The notes beneath the pieces are model-generated. The model made no database searches and was not told the origin of the DNA. It was given only the letters and a program-made list of their open reading frames with translations. Source: Acidobacteriota bacterium (GTDB lineage: Bacteria > Acidobacteriota > Terriglobia > Bryobacterales > Bryobacteraceae). Taken from it: 45,045 bases of DNA. The first letter of the stretch is position 1; every line of letters starts with the position of its first letter. Shown here piece after piece: positions 15,411 to 23,831 of this stretch. The stretch lies in contig JAPKZA010000277.1 of assembly GCA_026394015.1 (NCBI GenBank), positions 73,540-118,584 on the forward strand, given 5' to 3'. Position numbers and translations under genes: made by a program.

Positions 15411-16253
15411 CTACAGGCGGATCCTCAGCTTGACTAAGAACGGTTCGCCCGGCTTGACGGCTACCCGATAGACCGTCTGCGGGGCGGGATCGTCCTGCGT
15501 TAAAGCTCGCGTTCGCCCGGCCGCCGCGGCTTGCTCGGCGCGGGTCCAGGGTTGACCGGAGCCGCCCGCCAACTCGAACACCCCGGGCTTGACGGCTCCC
15601 CATTTGGCTTCCCATTCGGCGACCTGCGGTTCGCTGAGCTTCAGGGCGCGCGGGCCGATGGCGAGGCCTTCGAGAGGCGTCGGGGTGAGCAATACCGTTA
15701 ACTCTTCCCCGGTTTGATCGGTCCGGCTGCGGCGGAGCGAGAAGAAGTTGGGCCGATCTTCCTGGCCGGGGATATCGATCAACCGGCCAGCGGCTACCTG
15801 GTTGTCTCCGCCGTTGGTGCGGGTGGTGGGAAAGATCAGGTACGGCTCTCCCCGGGTTCCGTTAGCGTACTGCTCGCGGTCAATGACGTAGAGGTAACCG
15901 GACTCCGGAGATTCCAGGCTCAGGCGGACCTTGTCACCAACCTTCAACCGGCTCGTCGAGGAGACGCGCTCGGGGATCCATTCCTGGGTTTGGGTCTCTT
16001 CCTGGACGAGGATCCGGGCCGCGGCGGTATCGGTGGCGGTGGCGGCGCGGAGACGCCAGATGGTGACGCCGATTTGGCGGCCCGGGGCGGCGGGCCGGGC
16101 GACGGCGGCGACGGGTTGATACTTCGGCTTAGGGGCCGCGGGGGTGGCGGGCGTGGGCCGGGCCTGGACGACTTCCTCGGGGACGATGCCGCGCGTGGCG
16201 GTCTGGGCGGAAAGGCCGACGGTGATCGCGAATAGGAATGCTGATTTTGTCAT
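15411..16253 (-). CDS. Secreted DUF4384-like protein (last gene of the sigma-kinase-CHAT run)
   Basis: This 280-aa protein has a short signal peptide (KSAFLFAITVGLSAQT), a Pro/Ala-rich linker (about residues 28-60), and a DUF4384-like domain at about 100-200: LKVGDKVRLSLESPESGYLYVIDRE, then EPYLIFPTTRTNGGDNQVAAGRLIDIP. The C-terminal 60 residues include TVYRVAVKPGEPFLVKLRIRL. DUF4384 domains are typically linked to Ser/Thr kinases or to CHAT/caspase-like proteins and are thought to be envelope sensor or adaptor modules. The gene follows the CHAT gene with a 6-bp gap and belongs to the same transcription unit. The kinase three genes upstream carries a similar extracytoplasmic part. Confidence 0.78.
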   Translation of the reverse strand: MTKSAFLFAITVGLSAQTATRGIVPEEVVQARPTPATPAAPKPKYQPVAAVARPAAPGRQIGVTIWRLRAATATDTAAARILVQEETQTQEWIPERVSSTSRLKVGDKVRLSLESPESGYLYVIDREQYANGTRGEPYLIFPTTRTNGGDNQVAAGRLIDIPGQEDRPNFFSLRRSRTDQTGEELTVLLTPTPLEGLAIGPRALKLSEPQVAEWEAKWGAVKPGVFELAGGSGQPWTRAEQAAAAGRTRALTQDDPAPQTVYRVAVKPGEPFLVKLRIRL

Positions 16254-16259
16254 GACGAT

Positions 16260-19214
16260 TTACCTCCACTCTCCTTGCTGGACAAATGCGGCCCAGTAAT
16301 AGGGCGATGCCCACTTACTTTGCTTGCGCAGTGCTAGTTGGGCCTGGCGCAGCGCGGCGGCGGGGCGGAGGCCATTTTGCAACATTCGGCGGTACATGGT
16401 GGTCATTAACTCCGCGGTGGCGCGGTCGTTGACGTTCCATAGGCTGACGACCACTCTCGGCGCTCCCGCGTAGAGGAACGCCCGGGGCATGCCCAGGAGG
16501 CCTTCGCCCCGCACGTCCTTCCCCAGCCCGGTTTGACAGGCGCTGAGGACGACGAGGTCGGCGTGGAACTCGAGGTTGTAGATATCGTTGACGCGAAGAA
16601 AGCCGTCTTCGCGGCCTCCTTTCTCGTCCTCAAAGGAGAGCAGGAGGGCGGAGAGACCCGGGCGTTCGGGGTCGAGGTAGCCGTGGGTGGCGAAGTGGAC
16701 GAAGCGGTATTCCGCCAGGCTGGGGTCGAGCGCGGCAGGGCGGTTGGCTTTGGCTCCGAGGGCCAGGAGGTTGCCGGCCTTTGGCGTCAAGCGGGTGATT
16801 TGTTCGGCCTCGCGGCGGGTGTAGGGCAGCTGGGGGATTTCGGTATTGCCTTCGCCGAAGTGTTCGAGGAGCCGGGTGGGTGCGGGTGCGCCGCGAAAGA
16901 CGGGGTCGGCAAACATGGCGATGGAGCGGGTGGGGCGTGGGCGGCCGAGGGCCCCGGCGCGGAGAAGGGCGATGCTGGAAGCGGAGGGCAGGCTGACGGT
17001 CTCCATCGTCTCGACGAGAAGGGCGGGGCTGCCGGGCCGGGGCAACACGGCAAAGGGGACGCGTTGGAGGGCTCCGTCGGCAATGACAATCAAGCGTTCC
17101 GCGGTGAGCATGGCGGCGGCCGGGGCCAGGATGGAGTGGCTGAGGGCGGCGGCGGCCGCTTTGGTGGCTTCGTCGTTCTGCGCCTTCAGGGCTTGGGCCA
17201 ACGTGTTGGCCAAGGATTCGAGTTCCTGCCTTCCGGGCAAGACGTAGCTTTGGAAGGCGGTTTTGCTGGCGGCGAACAGGTAGCTCCGTTCCTGGCCGAG
17301 GACAAATTCGAGGAGCACGGTGCCGGGTTCCAGTTGCTCCTTTTGCAACTGCTCGACTCCGAGGGGGACGGGCTGGGTGACGGAGGCATAGCGGGGGCTG
17401 GCTTGGCGGATGGCGGTTTCGATTTCCTGGCGTTGGGTTTCGAGGTTTTGGATGGCGGCGAGCAGGGGATCGGCCTCTTTGCGGCCATAGACTGGGAGAA
17501 GCCGGGCTCCGAGGGCGTTGATCTTTTCGCCGATTTGGCGGGCCTGGGCGAGGAGGGGGGCGGGCGCGTCCATGCGGAGGCCGGCTCCGGCTTCCGAGAG
17601 CATGTCGAGAAGGCCGCGGGCGCGGGCGCGTTCGGCCATGGCGAAGGCCGCCGCGGGGTCCTTTAGGCGCATGAGCAGGTCGACGGCAAACTCGTAGTCG
17701 TTCTGGCGGCTGGCCAGATAGAGAGCTCGGAGTTCCTGGGCGTGGGCTTCGCGCCGGATGGATTCGGCGATGGCCAGGGAGCGGTCGATGGTTGCTTTGG
17801 CGGTGGTCAGTTGTCCCGAGGCGGCCTGAATGCGGGCGATGGTGGCTAGCGTTCGGGCTTCGCCGGCGCGGTCTGTAATGGCTCGGAACGTCTCCAGGGC
17901 GGCTTCGGCGAGCGTCAGGGCTTCGGGGGCGTTGCCTTGTTCCAACTTGACGATGGCGAGCGCTTCGCCGATGGCGGCCCCTTGGCGGCGTTCCTGGATT
18001 TCGCTCGCGAGGGCGAGGCCTTGGCGTAACGAAGTCTCGGCTTCGGCGAGGCGTCCGAGTCGGCGCAGCGCTTCGCCGTAGTTGCGGGCGGTCCGGACCT
18101 GCGCCAGCTTGTCGGCGCTTTCGGTGCCCAGAATCCGCGCTCGTTCGAGGTGCGGGATGGCTTCGGCGGGTCGGTTCAGGGAGATTTCCGTGTAACCGAG
18201 AGCGCCTTCGGTGTCGGCTTCCCCTCGTTTGTCGCCGACGGCTTGGCGGGCGGCGAGGGCTTTTTCGAACATTGGCCGAGCTTGGGAGGCGTCGCCTAAG
18301 CCGAGGTGCGCTAAGCCGATGTTGTGGACGAGGAGCGCTGCGCGGCGCCGGTCTCCGGTGGCCTGGACGATGGGCAAGGCCAAGGCATAGGAGGAGAGGG
18401 AGGCCTGCCAGTTGCCGAGGTTGGCTTCCAGGATGCCGAGGTTGTTCAAGACGAGGCCTTCGCCGGCGCGGTCTGCGTTGGCACGGTGGCGGGCGAGGGC
18501 GTCCTGGTAGGCGGTGCGGGCTGGGAGCGGCTCTCCGAGTACGTCCCACATGCCTCCTTCGAAGTTTTTTGTGGCGGCCAGGCGTCGTTGGTCTCCGAGC
18601 AAGGTAAAGAGCCGTCCGGCGTCTTGGATGCTCTTGAGCGCGGGGCGGAATTGGGCGGCCGCGGCCTGGACGCTGCCGATCGAAAATTGGACGATCGCTT
18701 CGTAGTAGCGGTCCCCTTTGGCGATGAAGTACGGCAGAGCGAGGGCATACTCGGCGAGGGCGAGCGACCGCCCCGCCGCGGAGCGCACTGTGAGGGCGGC
18801 TTCGGCCTTTTCGAAGTGGCTAAAGGCTTCGGCCAGTTCCCGATCCCCTGGGCCCCAGGCGAGGACCTGGAACCGGAAGGCTCCCCCGGCCGGGGCTTTG
18901 ACCTCCAAGCGATACTCGCCTGCGCTGCGGGCTGTATAAGCGACCGTTTCCGGCCCGTGGGCCCCGTTGCCGATATCCGCCCTGAAGACTGTGCGGCCGG
19001 TAGGGTCCCGCAAGGTGACCACAACGTCTGTTCCGGCCTGGGTGATCACGACATGCGCCACTTCGCCCGCCGCGAGAGTTCCGCTGAACTCCGCGGGGGT
19101 GGCTCCGGTTAACTGGCGCTCTCCTGCGAGACCCACTCGCAACGGCTCTCCTTGGGCCCAACTACCCGTTGCCAGGGCTAACCCGAAGAGAATGCGCCAG
19201 TACGCCGGTTTCAT
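16260..19214 (-). CDS. Secreted TPR-CHAT cysteine protease
   Basis: This 984-aa protein begins with a signal peptide (PAYWRILFGLALATGSWAQG), followed by a beta-type domain (about 22-125), a helical TPR array (about 200-480; repeats such as LVLNNLGILEANLGNWQASL and LVHNIGLAHLGLGDASQARP), and a C-terminal CHAT domain (about 680-984). The catalytic dyad is visible: His844 in FATHGY and Cys893 in VLSACQTG, followed by the family end WAAFVQQGEW. CHAT domains are caspase/separase-like proteases; TPR-CHAT proteins act in several bacterial signalling and defence systems such as Craspase. The signal peptide places this one outside the cytoplasm, unlike the defence examples. It starts 12 bp after the beta-rich gene and ends 6 bp before the DUF4384 gene. 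Confidence 0.9.
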   Translation of the reverse strand: MKPAYWRILFGLALATGSWAQGEPLRVGLAGERQLTGATPAEFSGTLAAGEVAHVVITQAGTDVVVTLRDPTGRTVFRADIGNGAHGPETVAYTARSAGEYRLEVKAPAGGAFRFQVLAWGPGDRELAEAFSHFEKAEAALTVRSAAGRSLALAEYALALPYFIAKGDRYYEAIVQFSIGSVQAAAAQFRPALKSIQDAGRLFTLLGDQRRLAATKNFEGGMWDVLGEPLPARTAYQDALARHRANADRAGEGLVLNNLGILEANLGNWQASLSSYALALPIVQATGDRRRAALLVHNIGLAHLGLGDASQARPMFEKALAARQAVGDKRGEADTEGALGYTEISLNRPAEAIPHLERARILGTESADKLAQVRTARNYGEALRRLGRLAEAETSLRQGLALASEIQERRQGAAIGEALAIVKLEQGNAPEALTLAEAALETFRAITDRAGEARTLATIARIQAASGQLTTAKATIDRSLAIAESIRREAHAQELRALYLASRQNDYEFAVDLLMRLKDPAAAFAMAERARARGLLDMLSEAGAGLRMDAPAPLLAQARQIGEKINALGARLLPVYGRKEADPLLAAIQNLETQRQEIETAIRQASPRYASVTQPVPLGVEQLQKEQLEPGTVLLEFVLGQERSYLFAASKTAFQSYVLPGRQELESLANTLAQALKAQNDEATKAAAAALSHSILAPAAAMLTAERLIVIADGALQRVPFAVLPRPGSPALLVETMETVSLPSASSIALLRAGALGRPRPTRSIAMFADPVFRGAPAPTRLLEHFGEGNTEIPQLPYTRREAEQITRLTPKAGNLLALGAKANRPAALDPSLAEYRFVHFATHGYLDPERPGLSALLLSFEDEKGGREDGFLRVNDIYNLEFHADLVVLSACQTGLGKDVRGEGLLGMPRAFLYAGAPRVVVSLWNVNDRATAELMTTMYRRMLQNGLRPAAALRQAQLALRKQSKWASPYYWAAFVQQGEWR

Positions 19215-19226
19215 GAGGCGGGCTCT

Positions 19227-19955
19227 CTATTCTGCTGCCGGAGGATAAACCGGCGGGGTGGGTTCGTCATCGATGGGTCCCTGGCCAGAGGCTTCCCAGT
19301 CCAGTTCCGCTTTTGGCCCACCTACAATCGTTCCGACGTAACCACCCGTGAGCGGGTTGGGTCCCCCGTTGCGGTTGACCCCCAGAAGGGTGGGGAATCC
19401 AGTAAAGGTAGCGTTGCCGGAGACCCAGCTGAGCGAGTCGTCGGAGCCCACGGTGACCTGCACTCCTGGCGGCTGCGAGCCAGAGGCGATGTAGGTGACG
19501 CTGCCGGTGGCGGAAAAGTTGAGCGATCCGACTGTGGTGCCCGCCGCCGTCACCGTCATGTTAGCGCCAAAGCTGTTTCCGACCACGTCGCCGATTCCGG
19601 CGACGGTGAAGGCCACGCCATTGATGGTCATGCTTTGGCTGAGGAAGTAGTACTTGCCTCCGAAGAAAATCAACGAGGCTGTGTTGAAGTTCCAAACGTC
19701 GGTGCCGGCCGTGATCGAAAACGTTGCAATACTGCCGAATTGCAGCAGATTGGACGAATAGGTGACCGAGGCGGAGCCGTTCGTGGCAGCCGCACCGTAG
19801 CGGATGCCGACGACGGGCGCGCCGGTGCTGGTAACCGATAGAAAGAGCCTGCCGCGAAAGGGGAGACCGCCGCTGACGGGTCGGCGTGACGCCCGCGGGG
19901 GCCGGACAAACATACGCAATTCGGCCGGTCCTGTCGGCCAAGGTAACGAAGGCAT
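19227..19955 (-). CDS. Beta-rich protein of unknown function between kinase and CHAT genes
   Basis: This 242-aa protein has a strong ribosome site (AAAAGGAG) before the ATG at 19955, so the frame is real. It is rich in Gly, Ser, Thr and aromatic residues in short alternating strands (for example SVTYSSNLLQFGSIATFSITAG and FFGGKYYFLSQSMTING) and ends in an acidic, Pro-rich tail (DDEPTPPVYPPAAE). There is no signal peptide or membrane helix. I do not recognise a family. It lies 19 bp after the kinase and 12 bp before the CHAT protease gene. A role as substrate or partner of the protease or kinase is a guess from position only. It lacks recognisable gasdermin features. Confidence 0.65.
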   Translation of the reverse strand: MPSLPWPTGPAELRMFVRPPRASRRPVSGGLPFRGRLFLSVTSTGAPVVGIRYGAAATNGSASVTYSSNLLQFGSIATFSITAGTDVWNFNTASLIFFGGKYYFLSQSMTINGVAFTVAGIGDVVGNSFGANMTVTAAGTTVGSLNFSATGSVTYIASGSQPPGVQVTVGSDDSLSWVSGNATFTGFPTLLGVNRNGGPNPLTGGYVGTIVGGPKAELDWEASGQGPIDDEPTPPVYPPAAE

Positions 19956-19974
19956 AATAATTCTCCTTTTGATT

Positions 19975-21504
19975 CTATACGTGACGTAGTTGTAGTAACT
20001 CGCCGGCCATGCCGGCGGGTAAGCGTGTGAGTAAGTTGCGAATTCCCGCGTCGCGTGTTTGGTCCGCGCGGCCTGGCTTGGCGATTAATTCTCGCGGTTT
20101 CTCCGACCAGATGACCCACACTCGTTCCATGCCTGGGGTCTGGTCGAACACATACCATCCGGTGACGGTGGCCCCGGCGGGCTGGGCGGCTTCTCCGGAT
20201 AGAGGATAGATCACGGCCACGTCGTTGGCGGTCTCGGTGAGCACGTAGAAGAACCCGGGCTGTGCCGCGTAGAGCCGGAGGCGAAATTTCCAGCCGGCCC
20301 GGAAGGTGTCGGTGACGGCGGCGCGGTAGGGCAGTTGGCCGGGTTCTTTCTGGGCTTCGAGTTCGTAACGGAGGGCGGGGCCGGTGGTCCAGCGTGAGAT
20401 TCCGAGCGTCAGGCCGCCGGCGGCTAGGGCCGAAGCTCCGGCGAGGAGCCAGCGGCGGCTTTGGGTTGCCGCGGGGGCCAGAATATCTTCGAGCTTTTCG
20501 GCCAGTTCGGTCATAGAGGGAAGGCGCGCTTCCGGCTTTTTAGCGAGGCACTTGGCGATGAGGTCCGCAAGTTGGCGGGTGGCGGCGGGATTGATGGAAT
20601 CGACGCGAGGCGGATCTTCGTTGACGATTTTGGTCAAGGTTGCCATGGCGTCCTTGCCTTGGAAGGGCCGGCGTTTGGCCGCCATTTCATACAGAATCAC
20701 CCCGAGGGCAAAGATGTCGGCGCGGGCGTCGGCGGTTTCTCCCTGGGCGACCTCGGGGGCCATGTAGGTGGGGGTACCCATGAGTAGGTTATGTTCGGTG
20801 GAGGAGTCTCCGGACTGCCGGGCGAGTTTGGCGATGCCGAAATCGAGGACTTTGACGAGTCCACCGTCGGCGATCATGATGTTGGCCGGTTTCAAATCCC
20901 GATGGACAATGCCCGCCGCATGAGCGCTAGCGAGCGCCTTGGCGGTCTGCCGGGCGATTTCCAGTAGCTCCGCCAACGGGGGCGGGTGCTGCTTCAGCAG
21001 TTGGGCGAGGGTCACTCCCCGGATGTATTCCATGGCTATAAAATCGATTTCATCCGCGCATCCATACTCGTAAATGGTGATGATGTTGGGATGGTTCAAC
21101 GCCGATGCGGCGCGAGCTTCGCGGGCAAATCGGCGCCGCTCTTCTTCGGTCTCGCCGAGCGAGGTGAGGACTTTGAGGGCGGCCAAACGGTCCAGCCGCT
21201 CGTCCTTGGCCAGATACACGACGCCCATGCCTCCGGCCCCGAGCTTGTCCGTAATCTCGTACTGCGCCAGTCGTCGACCGGGGGCTAGTTCCTGGGTGAA
21301 CGGCTGCACTTTTCCGATGGGCGAGCGGTCGATCCAGGTGGCGGTGGCCTCGGCACTTTCGAGGAGCGAATTCACTTCCGCCGCCAGTTCGGCGTCGCCG
21401 ACGGTCGCCTCCGCGACGTAGGCGATCCGCCGGTCGGTGGACAATTCGAGCGCGCTTTCGACGATCTCGCGAACTACCTGCCAGCGTTCCGCCTCAGGTC
21501 CCAT
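19975..21504 (-). CDS. Membrane Ser/Thr protein kinase with DUF4384-like sensor
   Basis: From the ATG at 21504 this is 509 aa. Residues 1-65 form the helical N-terminal segment common in acidobacterial kinases. The kinase domain covers about 81-345: Gly loop LGAGGMG (88-94), Lys111, HRDLKPAN (201-208, catalytic Asp203), DFG (221-223), GTPTYMAPE. One membrane helix (351-371) leads to an outside part at 390-480 (FRAGWKFRLRLYAAQPGFFYVL, then FDQTPGMERVWVIWS) that resembles DUF4384. A longer start at 21549 is possible; 21504 is chosen because related kinases begin close to ERWQ. It lies 105 bp after the ECF sigma gene (60 bp with the longer start), and kinases next to such sigma factors are proposed to control them by phosphorylation. 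Confidence 0.9.
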   Translation of the reverse strand: MGPEAERWQVVREIVESALELSTDRRIAYVAEATVGDAELAAEVNSLLESAEATATWIDRSPIGKVQPFTQELAPGRRLAQYEITDKLGAGGMGVVYLAKDERLDRLAALKVLTSLGETEEERRRFAREARAASALNHPNIITIYEYGCADEIDFIAMEYIRGVTLAQLLKQHPPPLAELLEIARQTAKALASAHAAGIVHRDLKPANIMIADGGLVKVLDFGIAKLARQSGDSSTEHNLLMGTPTYMAPEVAQGETADARADIFALGVILYEMAAKRRPFQGKDAMATLTKIVNEDPPRVDSINPAATRQLADLIAKCLAKKPEARLPSMTELAEKLEDILAPAATQSRRWLLAGASALAAGGLTLGISRWTTGPALRYELEAQKEPGQLPYRAAVTDTFRAGWKFRLRLYAAQPGFFYVLTETANDVAVIYPLSGEAAQPAGATVTGWYVFDQTPGMERVWVIWSEKPRELIAKPGRADQTRDAGIRNLLTRLPAGMAGELLQLRHV

Positions 21505-21609
21505 AGAGGCCGATCCTAGCACACCCGGAATTGGCGTTAGAGTTTTCATCGCGCATCGCTCTCACTAGGGTTAGCGATGATTCGTCGCGCGTTCGGCCAG
21601 CCGCTTGAA

Positions 21610-22170
21610 TTATTTTTCGCGTTTCATTTCGCGGAGGAGCCAGAGGCGGGCCGAGGCCCAAGATCGTCCAATGGAGCGGGGGGATATTTTTAGGGCGTGG
21701 GCGATCTCTTCGGTGGACAATCCGCCGAAGAAGCGGAGTTCGACGATCTTGCTTTGGATGGGGTCCAGCTTGGCCAAGGCTTCGAGCGCGTCGTCCAGGG
21801 CGATGAGTTCGATGGCTTTGGGCTGGCCGGCGGTGAGCGCTTCGTCGAACTCGACCATGGTGGCGCCGGATCCGCGCTTGGCGGCTTCCCGGCCGCGGGC
21901 GTGGTCGACGAGGATGCGGCGGATGAGTTGGCTGCTGACGGCGAAGAAGTGGGCGCGATCTTGCCAGGCGACGTCCGGGCCGCTGATGAGGCGCAAGAAG
22001 GCTTCATTGACGAGGGCCGTGCTTTGGAGGGTATGTTCGTTCCGTTCCCTGGCTAACTGGCGGTGGGCCATGCGGCGCAATTCGGCGTAGACGATGGGCG
22101 TGAGGGCCTCGAGGGCCGCCGGGTCGCCTTCGCCCCATTTGCGGAGCAGTCCGGTGAGGTCTTCGTTCAT
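21610..22170 (-). CDS. ECF-type RNA polymerase sigma factor (PF07638/TIGR02999 type)
   Basis: This 186-aa protein has the sigma-2 region near 10-80 (LTPIVYAELRRMAHRQLARE, TLQSTALVNEAFLRL) and sigma-4 near 130-180 (LDPIQSKIVELRFFGGLSTEEIAHAL, then SPRSIGRSWASARLWLLREM). The HTLQSTALVNEAFLRL wording is typical of the planctomycete/acidobacterial ECF group that is usually found next to Ser/Thr kinases and without an anti-sigma factor. Its ATG overlaps the stop of the GH29 gene (ATGA at 22167-22170), so its translation should be coupled to that gene. It is the likely regulator of the kinase-CHAT run, directly or in response to the kinase. Confidence 0.92.
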   Translation of the reverse strand: MNEDLTGLLRKWGEGDPAALEALTPIVYAELRRMAHRQLARERNEHTLQSTALVNEAFLRLISGPDVAWQDRAHFFAVSSQLIRRILVDHARGREAAKRGSGATMVEFDEALTAGQPKAIELIALDDALEALAKLDPIQSKIVELRFFGGLSTEEIAHALKISPRSIGRSWASARLWLLREMKREK

Positions 22171-23783
22171 GGCTTGCCCATCCGTTTTTCGGCCCCGTAG
22201 ATGGTGAGCAGGGGATGCTTGACCCAGGCTCGGTATTCATAGACGCCGTCGGGCTTCAGGCCGGCGATGGGCACGGAGAATTCGCCGGGGGCGGTCAGCG
22301 AGCGGGTGGGCCCGGGTTGCCAGGGGATGCTCCGGTCGCTGGCATCGAGGCCGACAATGCTGCGGTATTCGAAGCCGACTTCGAGGCGGGTGGCTTTGCC
22401 CATGTCCTTGAGGTGGCCTTTGAGCGTGACGTTGGACCCGCTCCATTGGCTGGTGCCAGTTTCGACGGCGGGCGGGGCGAAGGTGGGGCGGGCGTGGGTG
22501 ATTTTGAGGACAATCGGGTTCGGCCACTTGCTGTTGTCCTGCAAACGCTGGGTGAACATGGCGCGGATGTGGAGGCCGTCGGCCTGCTGCTGGAAAGACG
22601 GGGCCGGGTTAACTTCGGGCCTGTATTCGAGCACGCGACCGTTCTGGCCGAGGACGGTGACTTTCGTATTGGCGGTGGCGGCGACGCTTTGGAGGACAAA
22701 ATCGCGCCACTGGCCGCGGGCCCAGGGGGAGTCCTGCTTGACGATGGCATAGAGGGTGTCACTGTCCTTGGCTTTGGTGAACCAGACGTTGTTCTCGTTG
22801 GTGATCACCCACGGGCGCACGCTGTAAATGGCTTCCTGGTTGACTTGCATCCAGAGGGCGAGTTCGCGGAGCCGTTCTTCCTGTTCGATGGGGAGTTCGC
22901 CGTCGGGTTTGGGGCCGACGTTCAGGAGCAAATTGCCGCCTTTGGCGCGGGTTTCGACGAGGATATCGATGACGCGGCCGCCGGACTTGTAGCTTTCGTT
23001 TTGGGGCTGATATTGCCAGGCGGTGCCCATGGTGAAGCAGGCTTCCCAGGCGCCTTGGAGGGGGATGCCGGGGACGTAGAGTTCGGGTGTTTCGATGGCG
23101 CCGCGGGTGACGACGGTTTGGGGTTGGAGTTCCCAGGCGAGTTCACGGAGGCCTTGGGGTTCGCCGTCGAGGAAGACGTAGTCGATGGGCCCGTATTGGG
23201 TCATTAACTCGCGGAGCTGGGCGCGGTCGAGGTCCATGAGGCCGGGGTTGTTGCGGGGCTGGACGGCGGGGATGCCGCGTTGGAGTTCGATTTTGTTTTT
23301 GCGGAGCCACCAGAAGTCATCGGGGGAGAAGTAGATGCCGGGGCGGATGCCCTGGGCGGAGAAGGCATCGAGGACTTCGCGGGTGACGTCGCGGCGGAAA
23401 GGGGTTTGCTGGATGCCAAAGTCGGTGGTTTTGGTGTTCCACATGGCGAAGCCGGAGTGGTGTTTGGTGGTGAAGACGACGTAGCGGATGCCGGCGAGTT
23501 TGGCGAGGGCGGCCCAGTCTTGGGGGTAGAATTTGCGGGGGTTGAAGGTTTTGGGGAGGTCGTTGTAGAAGCGGTCGGTGTAGGCTTGGTCGGCGCCGGG
23601 GAGGGAGTGGGAGATGACGACACCGGTTTGGGAATCGACGGACCAGTGGATGAAGAGGCCGAAGCCGAGATCGCGGAACTGTTCGAGGCGATCGGGTTGG
23701 TTGAGGGAACCGGGGGGGAGGGGTGGTTGGGCGAGGCCGAGGCTGGTGAGGAGGCCGATTCCAATAATCAGTCGGGTGAGCAT
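22167..23783 (-). CDS. GH29 alpha-L-fucosidase, exported
   Basis: This 538-aa protein has a signal peptide (LIIGIGLLTSLGLAQ) and a GH29 catalytic barrel: FRDLGFGLFIHWSV (37-49), YVVFTTKHHSGFAMW (101-115), RPGIYFSPDDFWW, and the nucleophile Asp206 in DYVFLDGEPQ, followed by GGNLLLNVGPKPDGELP. GH29 enzymes cleave alpha-L-fucose from glycans with retention. The C-terminal 200 residues form beta-type domains. It is the first gene of a minus-strand run and its stop overlaps the ECF sigma start by 4 bp. Whether fucoside breakdown and the sigma-kinase system are functionally linked is not known; the overlap shows at least shared transcription is possible. Confidence 0.92.
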   Translation of the reverse strand: MLTRLIIGIGLLTSLGLAQPPLPPGSLNQPDRLEQFRDLGFGLFIHWSVDSQTGVVISHSLPGADQAYTDRFYNDLPKTFNPRKFYPQDWAALAKLAGIRYVVFTTKHHSGFAMWNTKTTDFGIQQTPFRRDVTREVLDAFSAQGIRPGIYFSPDDFWWLRKNKIELQRGIPAVQPRNNPGLMDLDRAQLRELMTQYGPIDYVFLDGEPQGLRELAWELQPQTVVTRGAIETPELYVPGIPLQGAWEACFTMGTAWQYQPQNESYKSGGRVIDILVETRAKGGNLLLNVGPKPDGELPIEQEERLRELALWMQVNQEAIYSVRPWVITNENNVWFTKAKDSDTLYAIVKQDSPWARGQWRDFVLQSVAATANTKVTVLGQNGRVLEYRPEVNPAPSFQQQADGLHIRAMFTQRLQDNSKWPNPIVLKITHARPTFAPPAVETGTSQWSGSNVTLKGHLKDMGKATRLEVGFEYRSIVGLDASDRSIPWQPGPTRSLTAPGEFSVPIAGLKPDGVYEYRAWVKHPLLTIYGAEKRMGKP

Positions 23784-23831
23784 GCTCTTTAAAGTAACAG
23801 GCGGTTCGCTGTCCGGCGCGGCGCGGGGTGC

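Noticed and set aside
16533-17666. Long plus-strand open frame (377 codons) opposite the CHAT gene, rich in Gly, Glu and Val
   Set aside because: It is the antisense of a high-GC coding frame; composition is typical of shadow frames and no family pattern is present.
19227-19955. Idea that the beta-rich protein is a bacterial gasdermin
   Set aside because: Length and position fit, but the sequence is a Ser/Thr/Gly beta pattern without the N-terminal lipidated start or helical parts expected of gasdermins.
22215-23207. 330-codon plus-strand frame opposite the fucosidase gene
   Set aside because: The GH29 frame on the minus strand explains the region fully, including catalytic motifs and the sigma overlap.
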